A DNA stretch of 64,000 nt from Naganishia liquefaciens (GCA_013423385.1 BLZA01000010.1:558001-622000), one strand, 5' to 3'. Counted from the stretch's first letter, positions 11,925 through 24,589 are shown. A program made the numbers and translations. The notes: generated from the letters alone by a model not told the origin.

Positions 11925-14695
11925 ATGGCAAACTCCCCCCTCTTCCTCGCCAGTCCCGGCTGGGATTTCTACCGTCAATTTTTCAACGACCCGAGGTCAT
12001 TGGTGGCAGCTATTCAGAACGATGTTGTACGTTCAGCTAGCGGTCGCCCATTGGCCACAGGCGAAGAAGACAGTGTTCATGGCGGGCTTGATCCAAAGTC
12101 AGAGAAGCGTCGAAAACTCGGCAGCGGGTATCGATCCGAGTATACAACGTATAGAGATGAAGATCCTCAAACTTCCGGCCTCCAGGAAGAGGAGGAGCCC
12201 CTGGACAACCTGTTGGACGATCCCGCACCGAAAGTCGAGGATCCTCTCGCCGGCCCTGATTTCAGTAGTTCCTGTCACCCTCAAGAACCACTTTACTCGG
12301 GTGGAATCCCCCATCCGAATCAAGAGCCTTGTACGATCAAGATGGAAGAACCCATGAAACAGGAAGAACCGGCGGCACCGCAAACCCAAGGGCAGGTGCA
12401 AGCTGAACCGGAAGTTATGGAGGAAGAAGAAGGTGAGGTTTGAAGTCGAAGGACGGGCTGTAGTCATGAACTGACAGGAAGCCTTGTCTCGGGTTCTCCA
12501 GAAATTCCTGGAGTTTTCCAGGCCGTTGAAAATAAGGTCTTCGAGAATCATTTCAAGGTCCCTCAGCAGACTCACAAAAAGGTTACGGACTACGTGGTGG
12601 GGTCTCGCGATTGGCCCGCCAAGATCTCGTTGCCTGAATACACCCGCAAAGACGGCTCTGGCGAAAGATTCCTGTGCCTTTTTCAAAACGGCTTGCCGTA
12701 TTACGTCTCGAAAGACCAGTTGCAGCTTCGACTAATGTGGACGCCAGTATGCGCCCGCTTGACGTCTGGAGGCACTTTACCTATGACTGATTTGGAAAAA
12801 GCTTACGAGGCGGACCGAGCGTTTTGCGGTAAACTCCCTCCCAGGCCTGAAGCGTGCCAAACACCCGCACCGCTCCAGGTATACGATTCATCCGGTGATC
12901 GGATGCCCATTCCGACAGCATGGATCAATGGCAGGAACCCGCCGGCGACGATCGATTGGAAAACCGGAAATCCGCTGAGGTGGTGGATCAGGCAATGCCT
13001 CAAATGGGCCTGTAAGCCGTCTCTATCTATGGGTCTTCAAGGTCCCTTTGGTTGACGTCTGTCGTTCGATCAGCCCTTCTCAGAGCCGTCGCCGCCGGCA
13101 AAACTGACGTCTCCGCTCCTGGAACCTTTGATATGTACTTCCGTTACCGACCGAATAAGCCTTTGGAAAAGGTGCAGGCGTACATCTCTTTTGCATCGTG
13201 CTTGGAAGAAAAGTTCGAAGCCGACGACATCAAACCTTCCAAGTGGATTAAGGATCAATTTTTGACCGAGATTGATCCCAAGGGGGTTTTGCAGATCGCA
13301 GCAGTCGACAGTTATCACACCTTGCGGTCGAACGAAGACTACCTCGAAGTGAACAAGACACGGTACACACTTTGGTCCAATCACCCAAGAGACTTTTATC
13401 GCACCTGGATCCAGCAGTCTGATATCACGGCGCTGTCCTCCGTGGATGACTACCGCACGTATGGTGACCTCGAGGCCGAGAAGATCTATCCCGCGGTCAA
13501 GAATGTGTTGAAAGATCCTCCATCAACGCTACGTGGCTCAGCAGGTCGTACATTGACATGTGTGTCAGCGCCCAAGTATTCATCAGCAGGCAAGCGCGAA
13601 GGCGATCAATCGAGCAAGATGAATGGTGTGAGCGCGACCGTTGTGGCTGAGGCCATTTACAAAGGCATCGATGCGCAGAGAACGCAGTGGCGAAACGTAG
13701 CCGAGGTAGGCCGGAACCTTGTCTGTAATTTCGGGTGTGAACTCACGATCCTTTATGCACAGTGGCTTCACCGGTCGGGATTCCAAATGGGTGGATTCGG
13801 TGTCGAAGTCTTTTTCCACGATCCGCAGTCATCGCAGAACCGATTCAACCTTGTCTTTGGGACAAAGAACGCCAACACTGATATGCTACGGTACGAGACT
13901 TGGGCGCGCAGGTTTACCGCGAATTGGTACGAAAACCAGTACCTTCGGAAACCTGAGCGGCCCAACTATGCTGCAAAGGCCTTCAAGTATGGATTAAGCA
14001 TGGGAGATCCTAATCAGTACAAGGCAATCTACGAGCCCATACCGGAAGACCGCAAGAAGCAGAAGGCTCTCCAGACGAAATTAGTTGCATTGCACCAAAA
14101 GCACCGGCAGAACGGTATCACAAGTATGGATAAGGAAGCGTTTGCGAAGTTGGACTTGGGAGAAGAGCGAGCGATGATCAGAAAGTGGGGAATCAAAGCT
14201 CAGCAAAAGGGCGACTGGATCACCGGAACGACTTCGGACCGTCATGCTTTTCAATGGATCTGTCAAGCTAGGGACGAGGACACCGTGCATTCGCATCTTG
14301 AGACGGCGCCGACCCCGGCATCCATCCAATTCGTAATGGACTTGTACCGCAAATGGTACGCCGACGTGGCAAAGGCGAAGCGCGAAACGAAGGAAGAGCA
14401 CGGATGGACGGGCACAAACTTTTGGCCGACCGCTAGCCTTGACGAGATTACTGATGCCAAAGTCAAGGCCTACCACAATTATCAAGCATTTGCGCGATTT
14501 GGGTGGATCATGCCAGAGCTCCAGTGGACATTCTCGGCGCCCTGGACCGATCGGACGGGGCAGACCCAGCAAGTAGTCGTTGACAAGACGTTCAAGTTGT
14601 TCAGCAAGCGGTTGCCTTTCCAGTTTGAAGCCAAACTGGACGGTGCGGTAGACGAGTTGTGGTATCAGATGATGGCGTATGAAACGGACGAATAG
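11925..14695 (+). CDS. Unrecognised 887-residue protein with acidic N-terminus
   Basis: Exons 11925-12432, 12478-13011 and 13074-14695 give an intact frame of 887 residues. Residues 1-170 are disordered and acidic, with Pro/Glu/Gln stretches and a SUMO-consensus site IKME near residue 145. The remaining 700 residues are well ordered and rich in Trp, Tyr and Phe (for example YRKWYADVAKAK and YQAFARFGWIMPELQWTF), as in a globular enzyme or binding fold, but I recognise no family or catalytic motif. No signal peptide or membrane segment is seen. It starts about 0.65 kb from the start of the giant minus-strand gene, so the two may share control sequences. It is a real gene by its splice sites and length; its function is unknown. 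Confidence 0.75.
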
Positions 14696-15204
14696 GTGTC
14701 AAATGCAACCTGTAGCGCTGTAGACAATGGTACGAAAGATGGAGAGATTGCTGATCCGGCCAAAGTACCAAGGAGACTGGTCGTCTGCGTGAAAAGCAGC
14801 GTTGTGTCAGCATGGCATTGTCAAGGTCTGGAAAGAAGCATTCCCCGAAGCCAGCATGCCCACCCGTCACGGCGTTCCGCCTGCGGGGGTTCATGTCGGC
14901 CGTGCGCTCGAGACTCCCCATTCAACGACTGCGGCACGATGTCATGCAATGCAACAACGTCTGGCTTGCCCCCCGCAGCCGCTGTCGCCACCGATCCTGC
15001 ATGAGAGGATGCACCGCCCCTTGGTCACCGGCGGCCGTGCCATCCATTGCGCGCGCGTAACGTAAACACGCGGGGCAATTCATTTCGTTTCATTTCATTT
15101 CATTTCCATTGTTTCACCCGTCAGCATCTTGTTGTACTCGCTGCAAGACCGTTTCCTGTGCATCGTTGCCCTCCCTCCATTCCGTGTTCGCCCCGCATAC
15201 CACC
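14696..15204. other. Intergenic; upstream of the PLC-like gene
   Basis: It holds a run of CATTT-type repeats at about 15081-15107 followed by CT-rich leader sequence typical of fungal promoters. No gene was seen. Confidence 0.5.
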
Positions 15205-16596
15205 ATGCATCTCGCTACCCTTCCGCTCCTTTTACTCTCCGCCCTCGGCGTCACCACCGCCTCGCCGACCCGCCGCGCGACAACATGCAACGGCCACGCC
15301 GAGCTGTGCAGCCGGAGCTACGGCAACGTGACGTTTCTGGGGACGCATAATTCGTATGCCGTCGGTGGAGAAATAGCGGACAATCAGGGCTGGAATGTGA
15401 CGACGCAGTTGGTGAGTGGCCGTGTTTTGGATCGGTGTGGGCAAGGTCTCCTTGCGGAGCGAGCGACTTGTGGGAAGACGATGGCGTGCGCGAAGCGAGT
15501 TGTCAAAGGAATGCCCTTGAATTCACGCTGGTTGCTACGAGCATCGGACTGTCTTTCGTGTGAGAGATCCCTGCTGATCCATTGCGTTTTGCATCTCTTC
15601 CACAGAACGACGGCATCCGTCTCCTGCAAGTACAATCCCACCTCGTCGGATCCACCATCAATCTCTGCCACTCCTCATGCACCCTCCAATCCTCAGGACC
15701 ATTCACATCGTACCTATCCACCCTCGCCACCTGGCTCAACGCGAACACGGAAGACGTCGTGACGTTACTCATCACCAATCCCGAGTCACTCTCGCCCTCG
15801 ACGTTTGCGGCCGACTTTGTGAGCGCCGGGCTGGACTCGCTGGCGTACGTGCCGCCGCAGTCGACGACGGCGCGGGACGAGTGGCCGACGTTGGGCGAGT
15901 TGGTGGATTCGGGCAAGAGGCTCGTGGTGTTTATGGACTATGGCGCAGACTTTTCCACGGCGCCGTATATCATAGATGGTAGGTTGTCGCTTGCCCCTTG
16001 GCGTTGTGTTCGCCGTCGGTCGCTCACGCCCTCTGCGCGCGGCAGAATTCTCCAATGTATTCGAAGACGCATACGATACCACCTCGCAAGACTTTTCATG
16101 CGCTGCCAACCGTACATCCGGCAGCCCCGAAACGACGCTGATGCTGACAAACCACTACCTCGACTACACCACGACACTCTTCAATATTCCCATCTTTCTC
16201 TCTGACAAGAGCAAGATCACGACCACAAACGCCGCCTCGGGGTACGGCTCGCTCGGCCAGGGCGTCGCCAACTGCGTCGACCGATGGGCGCGTAATCCCA
16301 ACTTTATTTTGCTCGATTGGTACGATTCGAACGGCGCCGTCCCATTCAACCTCGCGGCGCAACTCAACGGCGTGTCCGAGCCGACGAATACGATCGTGAC
16401 GAGTCAGTTTAGCACGAATGCAACGGCGGCGAGCGCGAGTGCGAGCGTGAGCACGACGGCGCGCGCGAGTGGAACCATGTCGGCGGGTGGCGCAACGAGC
16501 TCGAATCTAAGTGCCGGTGGACGGTCGTGGAGCGTCAGTGCCGGCCTTGTCGGGCTTGCGACGGCGGCGGCAGCTATCGCGTGTGTCTGTGTCTAG
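15205..16596 (+). CDS. Secreted GPI-anchored PLC-like phosphodiesterase
   Basis: Exons 15205-15411, 15606-15978 and 16046-16596 encode 376 residues. Residues 1-20 (MHLATLPLLLLSALGVTTAS) form a signal peptide. Next comes a PLC-like TIM-barrel phosphodiesterase domain with FLGTHNSYAVG, carrying the first catalytic-type His, and IRLLQVQSH, carrying the second. Cys pairs (TINLCHSSC) and several N-glycosylation sequons fit a secreted protein. The C-terminus is a Ser/Thr/Ala-rich stalk and a hydrophobic tail (VGLATAAAAIACVCV), the usual GPI-attachment layout, so it should sit on the plasma membrane or in the wall. The substrate of these fungal PLC-like proteins is not established; calcium-independent cleavage of a phosphodiester is family knowledge. 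The first intron is long for this window (194 bases). Confidence 0.85.
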
Positions 16597-16955
16597 CCGG
16601 ATTTGGGTGTCATTCTTTACCAAATGTTTTAGCACAAGGAAAGCGCGCCATCTGCCGTTGATCGGCAAGAGGCGTTATTGTATACCCACAGCATCATATC
16701 ACTCACTTATTCTATACCTATACCTGAAGCCCGACAGCGCATCCGAGAGTGTCGGCTGAGCGAACCAAGTTGCACTCGCTGCTGTTGGCCGTTGAAAAGA
16801 CGAACCGTGCGACTTCCATTTAGCTTGCGCGGATGCAGACGACCGAATTCGAAGCAGATCGCATAGCAGCCATCTCGCATCTCGCATCTCCCTCGCCTCG
16901 TATTCGCTTCCCTGGTCGCTTGAACCCTCCCATCCGCCTCCTGCCCGCACTCAAG
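16597..16955. other. Intergenic, PLC-like to thioesterase-like gene
   Basis: Short tandem-gene spacer. An in-frame ATG at 16833 could extend the next protein by 41 residues; otherwise nothing was seen. Confidence 0.5.
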
Positions 16956-17878
16956 ATGACAACCCCGCTCACCCTCCGTCCAGTCCCGCCCGCCACCGCG
17001 CCCACGCATCACCCACCGCCGCAGGAATCCGCCATCGCGCCCTGGAAATTCGGCTACTCAGAGAGCAAGGATGGCGCCCAGGCCAACCTGCTCGTCCTGT
17101 TGCACGGACTCGGAGACACGTGTGCGCCGTTCCTGCAACTCGGTAAGCAGTTGAGCTTGCCCGGGACGTGTGTCTTGTCCCTTCAAGCGCCGTTTCCGTA
17201 GGTCATTCCCCCGCCTTCGCGCGTTGCCAGCGATGGAGAAAAGCAGAGCTGATAGATTGTGTGTTCGGGGGAAAAAGGGTCCCGCTCATGGATGCGCCAT
17301 CGTATACGTGGCAGCCCCTCTCTCCCTCTGATTTCCTCACAGATGAACCCCTCACCACGTCCCTCGAAGCCATCACGAAACACACCATCCCGCTGTTCCG
17401 CGCCTTGCTCCGGTATCTCACCACTTCCCTCCGCTGGCCGCTTGAGAGGATCCATCTGTTCGGTTGGGCTCAGGGCGGGACCGTTGCGCTCGAGCTTGCG
17501 CGGGATATCGGCGTGCGCGGGCTCGAAGACGCACAGGACCAACGACATCATCGTCGTCCCGGAAGCGTCACATCCATATGCGGCGCCCTCCTCTCGGCTC
17601 CACCACTCGGCGCAGCCTTATCCCTCTCGACACCCGTGTTCTACCTCACCCGCCAGCCGAGAGACGCATCCTCGGCGCTGCTGCGTCGGACATTTACGGG
17701 CGACGCGACGACCGTGTGTGTACGCGCCGAAAAGGGTGGGATGGACATGCCGCGTGGGGAGGAAGAGTGGGGACAAGTGATGCGCTTTTGGAGTGGTGTG
17801 CTGGCGCGGCCGGGGGACGCACAGTGGATGCGGAATGCCGGTGGCGTGGAGGGCGACGTGTATGAGGTTGTCAGGTGA
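16956..17878 (+). CDS. Acyl-protein thioesterase-like alpha/beta hydrolase lacking the nucleophile serine
   Basis: Exons 16956-17197 and 17278-17878 give 280 residues; the ATG at 16833 is an alternative start in frame. The fold follows the phospholipase/carboxylesterase (APT1) family: LLVLLHGLGDT at the oxyanion loop, then APFP, then the nucleophile elbow. The elbow reads LFGWAQGG, so the GxSxG serine is alanine (GCT at 17469-17471). The region of the catalytic His reads KGGMDMPRGEEEW, with no His at the expected place. Depalmitoylating activity is therefore doubtful. A fungal subfamily with an altered elbow may exist, so this could be a conserved pseudoenzyme rather than a local loss. The last exon is GC-rich and Arg-rich around 17520-17570. 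Confidence 0.75.
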
Positions 17879-18509
17879 TTGGTTTCATCCACGAGGCGAG
17901 GCTGTGCATCGTCCAGTATAACGGAAGGGACGTAGGACTTTGGAGTGATGGTCCATCATTTTGCGCGAGATGAAACGCGAGCCGTTCTTGCAGCAGGTCC
18001 AATCCCTTTTACTGGACAGGGCCGCCTATTGGGTCCTTGGATTCCTTCCGGGCCACACAGGGAACAACAGAGACCTTTTACAGGTGACCTATACAATCCA
18101 TTCGAGCGGATAGCACGTAGACGAACGACGGGTCTCACATTCGTTCGGGGCGTGTTCCACTGCTATGTCTCTAGGCCAAACAGGAGTACAAGACCACCGA
18201 GGCGGCGTCGAGGGGATCACCGAGTCGGACAACGTGAGGCAGAGGTCGGGCATTCTCTCTGGACGCTGCCTCGAGTCCAGCCGTGTGACGACGTTGTCTA
18301 TATGTTGATACGATGGCAAGACATCGGTGAGACCTCTTGTGATGAAAGCTATGATAACATGCTATTATCCTCCGTGATACAGAATTCCAATTTCCCTTCC
18401 TATTGCGTTTCTGACTGCTCGACCACATTTTGTTCCCCCGTTCTTAAGCTGCTGCGTATCTACGATCGCAAGGCGTATCAGCTTGCATCCAGCCTAAACC
18501 AAGGCTCAC
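17879..18509. other. Intergenic, convergent 3' ends
   Basis: Between the thioesterase-like stop and the SSD1-type stop. A plus-strand open frame from an ATG at 17948 to 18520 has no family resemblance and runs into the neighbouring gene, so I do not call it. Confidence 0.5.
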
Positions 18510-21500
18510 TTACGGGTTGACGGCATATACAATAAGCACCGGCGGGCTCTTTGAAATGTCCGCGCTGATGATGATCTGAACAGCAGGACATCAGCTTGAT
18601 TCCGATTCAGCACACAATTAGACGCACCGGAACAGTCTGTAGCTCCTTGATGGTCTGAATTTTGTGATTCTCGACACCTTCCGTTTGCCTCAACCCTTCA
18701 AACTCAAAGTCGGAGAGTCTCATCGTGGCGCTCTTGCGTTCCTGCTTTCCCTTGTACTTTTCCGCCCGTGCAGCGCCGATTTCTGCGTCGCTAGGGGTTG
18801 CGTCGCCCGAGGGAGGAACAGACTTGGCGCGTTGATTCGTGTTTCGCACGCGTTTGAGATGTTCGTCGTCACTGTTTTCCGCAAGGAAATCTAGGACATC
18901 CTGGTCCGTCCAGTAGAGACTAAGAGGGATTAGATTTGCCGACGACGCTATGACCTGTGACTCACGACAAGGATCGGCTATGCTCGTCGTAGACATGATT
19001 CGCTAGAGGCATCTTGTCCGCATGAACTCGCTTCTCGATACCAAATTCCGGAACAACCACGTCGAATGCGCTGTCGAGAACTCCCACGACTCGGGCACTA
19101 CGAATGACGGCCCCGAAACGTTGGGTGAGGTCGTGAATCAGGTAACACAGATGAAGATGAGCAGACTGCTCCTGAGCGATCTTGGCGGCATCTGCAAAGG
19201 GGTCAGTTTGCAGATCAGACAAACGGGGTGTCTGCTTACCCTTCTTGGAATTACAATGCTGTGCACACTTGGCCACTTGATCTCTGTCCATAAGGAACTT
19301 GCCCTCGGGCGTCTCGTGCGAAATACAGGCATCCAGCATTCGATGCACCAAGACGTCGGCGTATCGACGGATAGGCGACGTAAAGTGAGTGTACACAGGC
19401 GCATTCAACGCATAATGACTGTATTTGGCGATGTCAAGCATACCCGTACAGAAGTATTTGGCCCTGTTCATCGCTCGCGTCGAAAGAATTTGCAGACAGA
19501 GCTTGTCACTGTATTCGCCAACCTTGTCAAATGCGGCCTGGATGTCGGTTGAACTGATTCCATCGAAATCGAATCCAAGGCGCTTCGCCCGTTCGACAAA
19601 TGCTTCCATCCTCCTGGCAATAGGTGGTTCATGACGACGCAAAAGAGCTTGCTCGGGCAAGCCGTTGGCGATAGTCTGCGCAGCCGCCATATTGGCCAAC
19701 AGCATGAATTCCTCGATCAAGGCATTGGCATCTCGCTGAATGTATGGTCCACAGTCTATCGGTCGGCCTTGCTCGTCAAGCTGGAAGTTGAGTTTGACAT
19801 TGTCGATCTTGAGAGCTCCATTTTCGAATCGCTTGGCTCGCAGCTTCTTGGCCAGAGTGTTTAGCAGCAAAATATCGCTTTCAACGTCCGAGACTTTATG
19901 CGGCTGCTGAACGCTTTTAACGTCGCCAATTTTGCTACCCTCGATGACCCGCTGCGCATCATCGTACGCGAGTTTGACGCAGGATCTGCAGGACCGTCAG
20001 CCGCGTCGTGCATGTCTTGACATCGACACTCACTTGATGATACTTCTTTCAAACTGCTTCTTCAGGACATTCCCCTCGGAATCCAGGATGAAAAAGCACG
20101 AAAATGTCAGACGTTCGACATCGGGGACCAGACTGCAAAGCTGTTCACACAGCAGACCCGGAAGCATAGGGACGGCACGTTGGACGAGATAGACAGTAGT
20201 AGCGCGTTTGCGAGCTTCTCGATCGAGCGCCGTATTCGGTTTTACTGCAGCAAATGTCAGTCATGACCTCTAACACCGAGAGGAACATCGTACCAAAGTA
20301 GGAAACGTCGGCAATGTGCACGCCGACCTCATACGTTCCATCATCCAGAGCCTTAATGGAAAGCGCATCATCCAGGTCCTTGGCCGTTTCCGGGTCAATG
20401 GTAAAGACCCGTTCTTCCCTCATATCACGTCGTACGGTGTACTCCCGTTCGGGAATGGTCCAGGGTGTAGGCGGCAAGCACCTGTTGACGGCGTCGGGGA
20501 AATCTTCCGTTGGGAAGTTGCAGTCCTTCAGCAAAGCTGCCGTCTCGGTCTCGAGATCGCCAATAGTGCCGAGCTCCTCGACTAGAGATCCGAACGGATG
20601 CAACGATGTGATGGGCCATCGCTTGATGGTGGCCACAAACAGCTTGTCTGCATAAGCCTCGGGATCTTCCAAAAAGTTGCTGGGCGCCTGCTCGGTCGGG
20701 ATAGCGATTAAGGGAACACGCTTGTCCGTCGGCTTGAACCAGACAATCTTGGGCCTTTCTTGCGGTCGGACGCTTCTTTCGGTCCCGTCTCGTTCACGAC
20801 GTTCCGCATCTTGTTTCTCCTTGGTGGCGGCCGATGACGGTCGAAGCACGCCGAGTTGACCCGAGAACAGTTGACCGGTCATTCGTTCGACAACAGCAAC
20901 GACATGGCCGGCATAAGTCGGCTTTTGTTCGTCTGTCACTTCCTCTTCCTCAAAAAGTACGAGACCTTGACCCTCTACTTCGACATCGTCCTTCTTCTTG
21001 TCATTTTTGCGTGAAGCCGCTTTGCTGATACCCATGTCGTACGCTGAATTCTCCTCCTTCTTGCGCTTCTTCTCCTCCTTCTCCTTTTTCGCGTTCCAGA
21101 CCTCATCGACGTCCAAAAGCTCCACAGCCACAATGTCACCCTCCAGGGCACGGTTTCGGTCCTTGGAACCGCAGATGTAAATGTCGGCATCCAAGACATC
21201 TGTCGCGACATAGGCGTCCGACCGATTTCTCTTGTTGACCCGCAGCGAGCCGACTACCAGCTTTCCGGCTGCAAGCAATGCGGGAAGCGAGCCGTGCGGC
21301 AAGTACGGCGCGAACAAGGACTTTCGCTGCGGCCCGGGACCGGTATTCTGCTGAAGCTGCATCTGGAAGGCTTGCTGTTGCTGAACAAGAGACTGCGAAG
21401 ATGGACCCAGAGTCTGGGCGACGTGCAGATTAGGCAGCAAGTTGGGGAAACTGAAGGACGCCATCTTGTGGTGGCCGCCGACGCCTTGGCTAGAACGGAA

Positions 21501-23989
21501 GTTGGTGAGGAGCTGAAGCTGCGCCTGGGCCTGGGCCAAATCCATTCCACCTTGGGATGGACCTTGGCTAATACTGCCAGACCTCCAGTTGTCCGCTGCA
21601 GACCTGCTTCCAGTGCGATGATGACCGCCGTGCGTCGGAAGGGGAGGCATGTCGTCGACATCCGACACGAAACCCCCAAAGGAGCCGATGATCGAGTTGG
21701 CCGGTCGATGCGTTTGTGTCTGGTTCGAATTTCGACGTCGGTGCTGTCCAACGTTTCCCGCCGGAATTGGCGGCAGAGCCATGGCCGCATCGGAACCGCG
21801 GCCACCTTGAGGATCAGCTGATCCGCTCGAGGGCCTGTGCATGTGACCTCCATTGTGGCGACCCATGCTGCCGGCACCAAAAGACGGCATGGAAAAGTCG
21901 TTCAAACTCGGCTGAGACGGCCGATGCTGTTGCCTCTGCTGATTCAAAAACGCCGCCTGCTGAGCCTGAGCCTGTGCGAGCGCCTGCGCTTGTGCCTGAA
22001 TCTGCATCTGCTGCGCCTGCAAAGCCTGAACGTACTGCTCCTGCATGTCCCGCGAGAATTCGTTCGAGGTACCATGGTTGCTTCGCAGCATGTTGCCGAG
22101 ATTCGCCAACGCAGACGGCTGGGAAAGACTCTGCTGCTGCACGAGCAAGCGCTGTTGCTCTTGCAGCATTTCAATCTGTCGCTGAATCTGCAGCTGTTCC
22201 GCCATGAGGGGATTAATTTCCGAGCCCGTTCGCTGATGAGCCCGTGCGGCGATCCCGGCAAGCATGCCAGCGTTGATGCCCATCGAGTTGCGATCATGTG
22301 AAGAGATGCCCTCGCTACCGGTCGCGCCCTGAGCCTGAGGCATCCGGAAAGACTCGTTTAGTACGCCTTCGCGCTGCGAGCTCATGCTCGAGTTTCTCGC
22401 ATGCCTTCCACTCTGGCCCGGATTTGTGTCGATATTGAACGCCGGCGCCAGCTGAGGCATCCCCTGGCTGTTGTACGTGATCTCATTCTCGTCGTCGAGG
22501 GCCGACTCTTCGTATAGCGGCTGATTCCTCATCGACGTCCGCTTGAATCGCGGCGGAAGGTTGTTGCCCGCCGCGCTGCTGCCTGCGTTGGCGCTGCCTG
22601 TAGACCCGGAGGACATGTGCGAATTTCTACTGGCCGCGGCCGCCTGAGCCTGCAGCCTTTGCAGCGCCGTTTGCTGCTCCAATGCCAATTTAGCTTCTTC
22701 CTGCTGCCTGAGAAGTGCATCAAAGTTTCCGCCTTCAAGGTTGCCACTGTGTCGAGACGTGCTCAATCCGCCACCGCTGCCGCCGAAAGAGGAGCGGTTC
22801 TTGAGAATGGCGCTCTCGGCCGACGGTGAAACGAGGGGATTTACGGGACTCGAGGGCGTAAACGGTGCGGCATCGGGTTTCAGTTTCGCATCGCCGCTGC
22901 CCGCCGCCGCCGCCGCCGGAATAGAGATCGGCGTGCTAAACACCGGCGCGCTTGTCCTGCGGTCGTTGGTGTTCCTGTTGCTTCCCGGCGGAAGCGCCTT
23001 GAGATCGGTGATCATCTTTTGCAGACTCTCTACGTTGCCGAGTTCTTTTTCCTTCTTTTTGGCTCCCTGTCTGGCCGCGGTGTATGCGTCCATGGGCGGG
23101 GACGCGATCGCTTGGATTCGGTTGCCTTCTTGGACAATCTGCGTGCCAAAGCTGGACGCGCGTCGAGGGGTACGGAGTTCACCGGTGTTGGGCGGACCGA
23201 CCAGGCTGATGTTGGCCGTGACAGCGTCCAAGGTGGGCTTGGAGGGCGTCTCGGGAAGCGTTCCGGGCGAGATGGCGAGTGCGTCTACTTGGATGCTAAG
23301 CTGTGCGTCCGCTTCGGGCTTGGTGATGGAGATGTTTGACTTGCGCGCAGGCTTGTTTCGTGCGCTCGTGGGCTGTTGGGCGTTGCCTTGTGACGCGCCG
23401 GGCTCCTTCTTGTTCTGTTGTGTCCTCTTGTTCTTGCCAGTGTTGCCCGCTTCCGTCTTGCGTGTGGATTGTATCGAGGATCCGGCGTCACCCGACGTTG
23501 GAGTTTGATCTCCACTCCTGGTGCCCTTTGGTTTATTCCGTCTCTGGGACTGAGTCTGTGATTTCGTCTGACTCGCAGTGCGAGGCTGCTGCGCCTGTGC
23601 TTCTCCGACAGCCTTTGGCTTTGATCTTGTCGATGTCGGCTTGTCGGATGTGCTCTTGTCTGACGCTGGACCAGCTTCGGTCGAAGCGGTGTCTTCCTTT
23701 GGCTTTCGCGATCGGTTTCTACCGCCAGAAGCACTCTTTGAGGAATTGGAGCGTGGATTCGGCGGTCGGGATGCTACATCCGAATTGATCAGCGGAACGG
23801 CACGTTGAACGACGCCAAATGACACGTACCCGTTAATCTCCCACTCTCCTTGCCACTCTTTGCAGCCGATGTATCGCCGCCAACAGACTTGGATCCCGCC
23901 AAAGCTTCTTTCTGGGTGTTGTCCTTGACAGTAGCAGGTGCGGACGATGAGCCGGTATTATCACTCGTCGGCAAATTGTCCACGCCCAT
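18510..23989 (-). CDS. SSD1: Ssd1/Dis3L2-type RNase II family RNA-binding protein
   Basis: Exons, minus strand: 23830-23989, 20294-23773, 20034-20244, 19240-19985, 18966-19191, 18628-18919, 18510-18575; total 1,726 residues, frame intact. The first 700 residues are disordered: Lys/Ser/Thr-rich, then Gln/Ala-rich (QALQAQQMQIQAQAQA), prion-like. Cold-shock-type beta domains follow (KSLFAPYLPHGSLPALLAAG). Then comes the RNB domain with VFTIDPETAKDLDDAL, SPIRRYADVLVHR and a C-terminal S1-like end (SKSPPVLIVYAVNP). In ascomycetes Ssd1 binds cell-wall mRNAs and is a pseudonuclease. Here all four RNase II aspartates (TID, then KD, LD and D) are present, so exonuclease activity is possible. Its role in cell-wall mRNA control is inferred from the family. 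Confidence 0.93.
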
Positions 23990-24589
23990 GCCTTCTTTAG
24001 CCGTTCAGAGAGAGTCAAAGAGGGTATGGAGCGCCGAGAATTCTTCCTTGGAAGCTGAGTGATGCGTGCAAAAGAGCGAAGTGACGTAGATGACGACGGG
24101 CGTCCGTCGGAAGGGGTGTAATCTGCTACGCAAAGGAGTGAGGGGGATTGCACGTCAGCTGTACTGCACCGGTTCCAGCGCTGCGGCGGGGTGACAGACT
24201 TGCCTTTTTTCTTTTGTCTGCAGCGGGATGGCCGAGTAAAGGACCACCAAAGGCAAGGCAAGGCAGAGTAAGGGCCGTCCTTTGGGTATGATGATGATGG
24301 TGGAATGGGATGGGATGGGCGACGGTGCTGATCGGATGGATTGTCACGGGATCAGGCGTGCCATCATACTGCGCCGCCTTGTTCTTCGCGTATTCCGCGA
24401 TGACGACGCATCGCGCCAGGCCAGAGTCGGCACAGGTCGCGGGGCCCGTCGACAGTTGGTCGCGCTGCGGCACGGTACACTCGCATCGAGGTGGCGAGCG
24501 GAGGAGAAACGCTCGCAGGGGTTCCTCCTTGTCATACATCCATACAACGTGCATACAACGCATCGACAAACCCGAATCACGCAGACCCC
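23990..24589. other. Intergenic, upstream of SSD1
   Basis: Between the SSD1 start and the stop of the next minus-strand gene. No supported gene; overlapping open frames on both strands lack family features. The SSD1 promoter should lie here. Confidence 0.5.

Noticed and set aside
13052-13073. Possible start of a separate gene just upstream of the third exon of the 887-residue gene
   Set aside because: The intron at 13012-13073 has good signals, and joining the exons keeps frame, so one gene explains both parts.
17948-18520. Plus-strand open frame of about 190 codons
   Set aside because: No recognisable domain, rich in Arg and Pro as expected from chance reading of GC-rich DNA, and overlaps the SSD1 end.
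21294-21821. Long plus-strand open frames opposite SSD1, and similar antisense frames opposite other genes
   Set aside because: They mirror GC-rich real exons on the other strand and carry no independent motifs.
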